Shown here piece by piece: positions 62,054 to 64,000 of a DNA stretch of 64,000 bases. Under the pieces are notes generated by a model. That model had not been told where the DNA came from, did not search any database, and saw only the letters and a program-made list of their open reading frames with translations. The DNA is from Alkalimonas cellulosilytica (GTDB lineage: Bacteria; Pseudomonadota; Gammaproteobacteria; Enterobacterales; Alteromonadaceae), in assembly GCF_036325985.1 (NCBI RefSeq), contig NZ_JAUHLI010000008.1:152145-216144 (forward strand). Reading direction: 5' to 3'. The position numbers were made by a program, and so were the translations under genes. Position 1 is the first letter of the stretch. Every line of letters begins with the position of its first letter.

Positions 62054-63108
62054 GCCGCAGCCACCAGTGTTTGCATGCGCAGATGACAGTCTGCCAGAAG
62101 CTCGGCCGTGGTCTGCCAGTCAATGCAGGCGTCTGTTACGGAAACCCCATACAAAGGCGCTTTACCATCCACAATATCCTGACGACCGGCATGCAGATGA
62201 CTTTCCAGCATAATGCCAATAATGGCAGCATTGCCAGCCTGTCGCTGGGCAATCACATCTTTGGCAACCAGACCCTGGCGATTATGGTCTTTATTGGAGT
62301 TGCCATGGCTGCAATCCACCACAATGGCGGTGGCCAAATCCAGTTTATTCAACGCCGTCACCGCTTCAGCCATGCTGGCAGCATCATAATTCGGCTTCTT
62401 ACCGCCGCGCAGAATAATATGGCCATCCGGGTTGCCCTGGGTTTCTACCAAAGCGACTTCACCACGTTGGTTCATACCAATGAACCGATGTGGGCTGGCC
62501 GCCGATTGCAGGGCATTTAATGCAATGCTCAGGTTACCGTCGGTGCCATTTTTAAAGCCAACCGGCATCGACAGGCCGCTGGCCATCTCCCTGTGGGTCT
62601 GAGACTCCACCGTACGGGCGCCAATGGCGGCCCAGCAAATCAAATCCGACATGTATTGCGGGCTGATCGGATCCAGCGCTTCAGTAGCGGTTGGCAATTC
62701 CATCTCAATCAGTTTTAACAGCAATTCACGCCCCCAGGTGAGGCCGGTTTCCAGATCGAACGAGTCATTCAAATGCGGATCATTGATAAAACCTTTCCAA
62801 CCTACCGTAGTACGCGGCTTTTCAAAGTACACCCGCATCACAATGTAGAGGCTGTCACTGTAACGCTGCTGCAACTCTTTTAAACGTTCAGCGTACTCCA
62901 GCGCAGACACCGGATCATGAATAGAGCAAGGCCCGGTCACGACCAGCAAGCGGGGATCGCGGCCATGAATAATATCGGCAATGGTCTGGCGCGATTGCTG
63001 CACAAACACAGCCCCCTGCTCGGAGAGCGGTAAAGCTTGTTTCAATACATTGGGTGGGCTTAAAGGCCTTTCTGCGGCAATACGCAGATCATCAACACGG
63101 GTGGTCAT
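62050..63108 (-). CDS. aroF: 3-deoxy-7-phosphoheptulonate synthase
   Basis: A 352-residue DAHP synthase, type I (E. coli 350-356), committing phosphoenolpyruvate and erythrose-4-phosphate to aromatic synthesis. Motifs: VVTGPCSIHDP, MRVYFEKPRTTVGWKG (parts), GFKNGTDGN, VDCSHGNSNKDHNRQ. The tyrosine-linked operon suggests the Tyr-sensitive isozyme AroF; isozyme type is inferred from context only. ATG 63108 has AGGAG about eight bases upstream; the open frame further upstream is not used. Confidence 0.95.
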   Translation of the reverse strand: MTTRVDDLRIAAERPLSPPNVLKQALPLSEQGAVFVQQSRQTIADIIHGRDPRLLVVTGPCSIHDPVSALEYAERLKELQQRYSDSLYIVMRVYFEKPRTTVGWKGFINDPHLNDSFDLETGLTWGRELLLKLIEMELPTATEALDPISPQYMSDLICWAAIGARTVESQTHREMASGLSMPVGFKNGTDGNLSIALNALQSAASPHRFIGMNQRGEVALVETQGNPDGHIILRGGKKPNYDAASMAEAVTALNKLDLATAIVVDCSHGNSNKDHNRQGLVAKDVIAQRQAGNAAIIGIMLESHLHAGRQDIVDGKAPLYGVSVTDACIDWQTTAELLADCHLRMQTLVAAA

Positions 63109-63190
63109 TGCAGTAGCTCCTGAAAAAGCACCCTTAAGTGTATGGCAGGCTTGACCATATTGCCGTCTGATCGGAGCAGGCGACATCAGC

Positions 63191-63229
63191 CGTAAACTTA
63201 AAGATACATTATGTACTTAATTAATTACA
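63191..63229. promoter_or_regulatory. Two adjacent TyrR-like boxes upstream of aroF
   Basis: CGTAAA-CTTAAA-GATACA (63191-63208) and TGTACT-TAATTA-ATTACA (63212-63229) each match TGTAAA-N6-TTTACA with three mismatches in 12. Their centres are 21 bases apart, similar to adjacent strong/weak TyrR box pairs. The A/T-rich surroundings make chance matches possible. Confidence 0.4.
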
Positions 63230-63320
63230 GAAAGCCAGTGTAACCAGATAGCAACGCAAGTTCAACCCCAGCAAAGCCATTATTTGCAAGGCATAAGCAA
63301 AATCATCACGACAAACAAAT

Positions 63321-63338
63321 CGTAAACTTTGTTATACA
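63321..63338. promoter_or_regulatory. TyrR-like box, distal
   Basis: CGTAAA-CTTTGT-TATACA matches TGTAAA-N6-TTTACA with two mismatches in 12. It is the best of the three candidates, about 120 bases further upstream. E. coli aroF also has three TyrR boxes. Confidence 0.42.
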
Positions 63339-63361
63339 AACAGGTAATGGGAAGCAGTCAC

Positions 63362-63958
63362 TTACCGCAATTTTGCGCTAAGCTGCTGATAGGCCAGTCG
63401 GATCCGGACAAATTGCTCAGCATCACCGCCTCGATCCGGGTGATGTTTTAATGCCAGGCTGCGGTATTGCCGCTTTAACACCGCTAACGGGCACGGCCAG
63501 CTCAGCTGCAATAGCTCACAGGCCTGCTGGTGACTAAATTGCGGTGTGGCCACCGCCCTGCTGGCAAACTGCAGCCAGAAATCATCCAGTTGCTGCGCCA
63601 GAGTGGCTGCGTCCATCCGGTAAAAATTTTGCCAATTCAGATAATACTGTGCCCGACCCTGATCCTGGGCCGATAGCTGCTGGCCCTGATAGGGTAATAG
63701 CTCGGCTTTGGCCAGGCCAATGTCCAGCCAGGCCACTTCATCGGCCAGCCATAGCTGCTGAATGCAATACAACAAATGCTGTAATACGAAATGACGCTGA
63801 AACAACGCGTGCTGCGGATCCTCGGGCGCATTGGTCAGCTGCAGGCCCAGACGCTGCAACAACTGCTGTTCAGTCACCATGCCACTGCTTTGCAGCAGAA
63901 TGGTTTCCAGTTGCCCTTGCAGTAACTGTAATTGTGGGGTAGGAAGCGGTGCTTGCAT
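63362..63958 (-). CDS. DNAJ_related J-domain protein
   Basis: A 198-residue cytoplasmic co-chaperone. The N-terminal part (about 1-130) matches the DNAJ_related domain found in marine gammaproteobacteria; the C-terminal part (about 145-198) is a J domain with HPD in LKHHPDRGG. The J domain stimulates an Hsp70 (DnaK-type) ATPase. The client is unknown. The aroF upstream region separates it from aroF. Confidence 0.88.
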   Translation of the reverse strand: MQAPLPTPQLQLLQGQLETILLQSSGMVTEQQLLQRLGLQLTNAPEDPQHALFQRHFVLQHLLYCIQQLWLADEVAWLDIGLAKAELLPYQGQQLSAQDQGRAQYYLNWQNFYRMDAATLAQQLDDFWLQFASRAVATPQFSHQQACELLQLSWPCPLAVLKRQYRSLALKHHPDRGGDAEQFVRIRLAYQQLSAKLR

Positions 63959-64000
63959 AGCAACACAGTGCCAGAGCCCTGGTGCCTGTGCAAGTCTGAT

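Overview
The window is a 64 kb chromosomal piece of a gammaproteobacterium, densely coded on both strands, with no mobile element, phage or rRNA seen. Gene content (ArcA/ArcB, aroF-tyrA, a pheA attenuator, EttA, TIGR03503 beside dnaQ/rnhA, DUF2750, DUF3718, many c-di-GMP enzymes, large TonB receptors and a PEP-CTERM protein) fits the Alteromonadales-like group that includes Rheinheimera, Alishewanella and Arsukibacterium. The genus is inferred from gene style, not proven.

Layout. 1-1198: the end of rsmC, a small secreted protein and a DUF3293 gene. 1333-6153: a CHASE8-like histidine kinase, arcA and arcB; arcA and arcB meet tail to tail with no base between their stops. 6180-13762: a secreted cyanophycinase-type S51 peptidase, a TonB-dependent receptor, a YfcC-type transporter and an isoaspartyl dipeptidase homologue. 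This looks like an uptake and digestion locus for cyanophycin or another beta-aspartyl polymer, and is the most interesting system here. 14123-20009: gltBD, with an ArgR-like box upstream. 20067-25204: a membrane-fused spermidine synthase-like protein, a second YfcC transporter, a RIO-type kinase and a secreted protein. 25383-25986: four tandem tRNA-Asp genes, a decayed fifth copy and a strong promoter. 26015-29293: TIGR03503, dnaQ, rnhA and a periplasmic peroxidase. 29471-36751: two GGDEF/EAL proteins flanking a chemotaxis receptor. 36808-42691: folE, DUF2750, ettA, a CBS protein, an aspartate/aromatic aminotransferase, a GAF protein and a YciH-type factor. 42857-43579: a PEP-CTERM protein behind a sigma-54-like promoter. 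43649-51076: two coupled secreted amidohydrolases, one with a histidine-rich tail, downstream of a GGDEF/EAL protein. 51208-54788: cytochromes and a penicillin-acylase family enzyme. 54792-56132: pheA with a complete leader-peptide attenuator. 56195-63958: DUF3718, a beta-CASP nuclease, a Na/Pi transporter, a LOG protein, the aroF-tyrA operon with TyrR-like boxes, and a J-domain protein.

How it fits together. Secreted cyanophycinase would cut the polymer to beta-Asp-Arg dipeptides, the TonB receptor and YfcC carrier would import them, and the dipeptidase would split them to Asp and Arg. Glutamate synthase next door, under a possible ArgR site, suggests nitrogen and arginine handling. arcB lies 26 bases downstream of the cyanophycinase gene, so the two may be co-transcribed. 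Aromatic amino acid synthesis is spread over three loci (aminotransferase, pheA, aroF-tyrA), two of which show recognisable control sequences.
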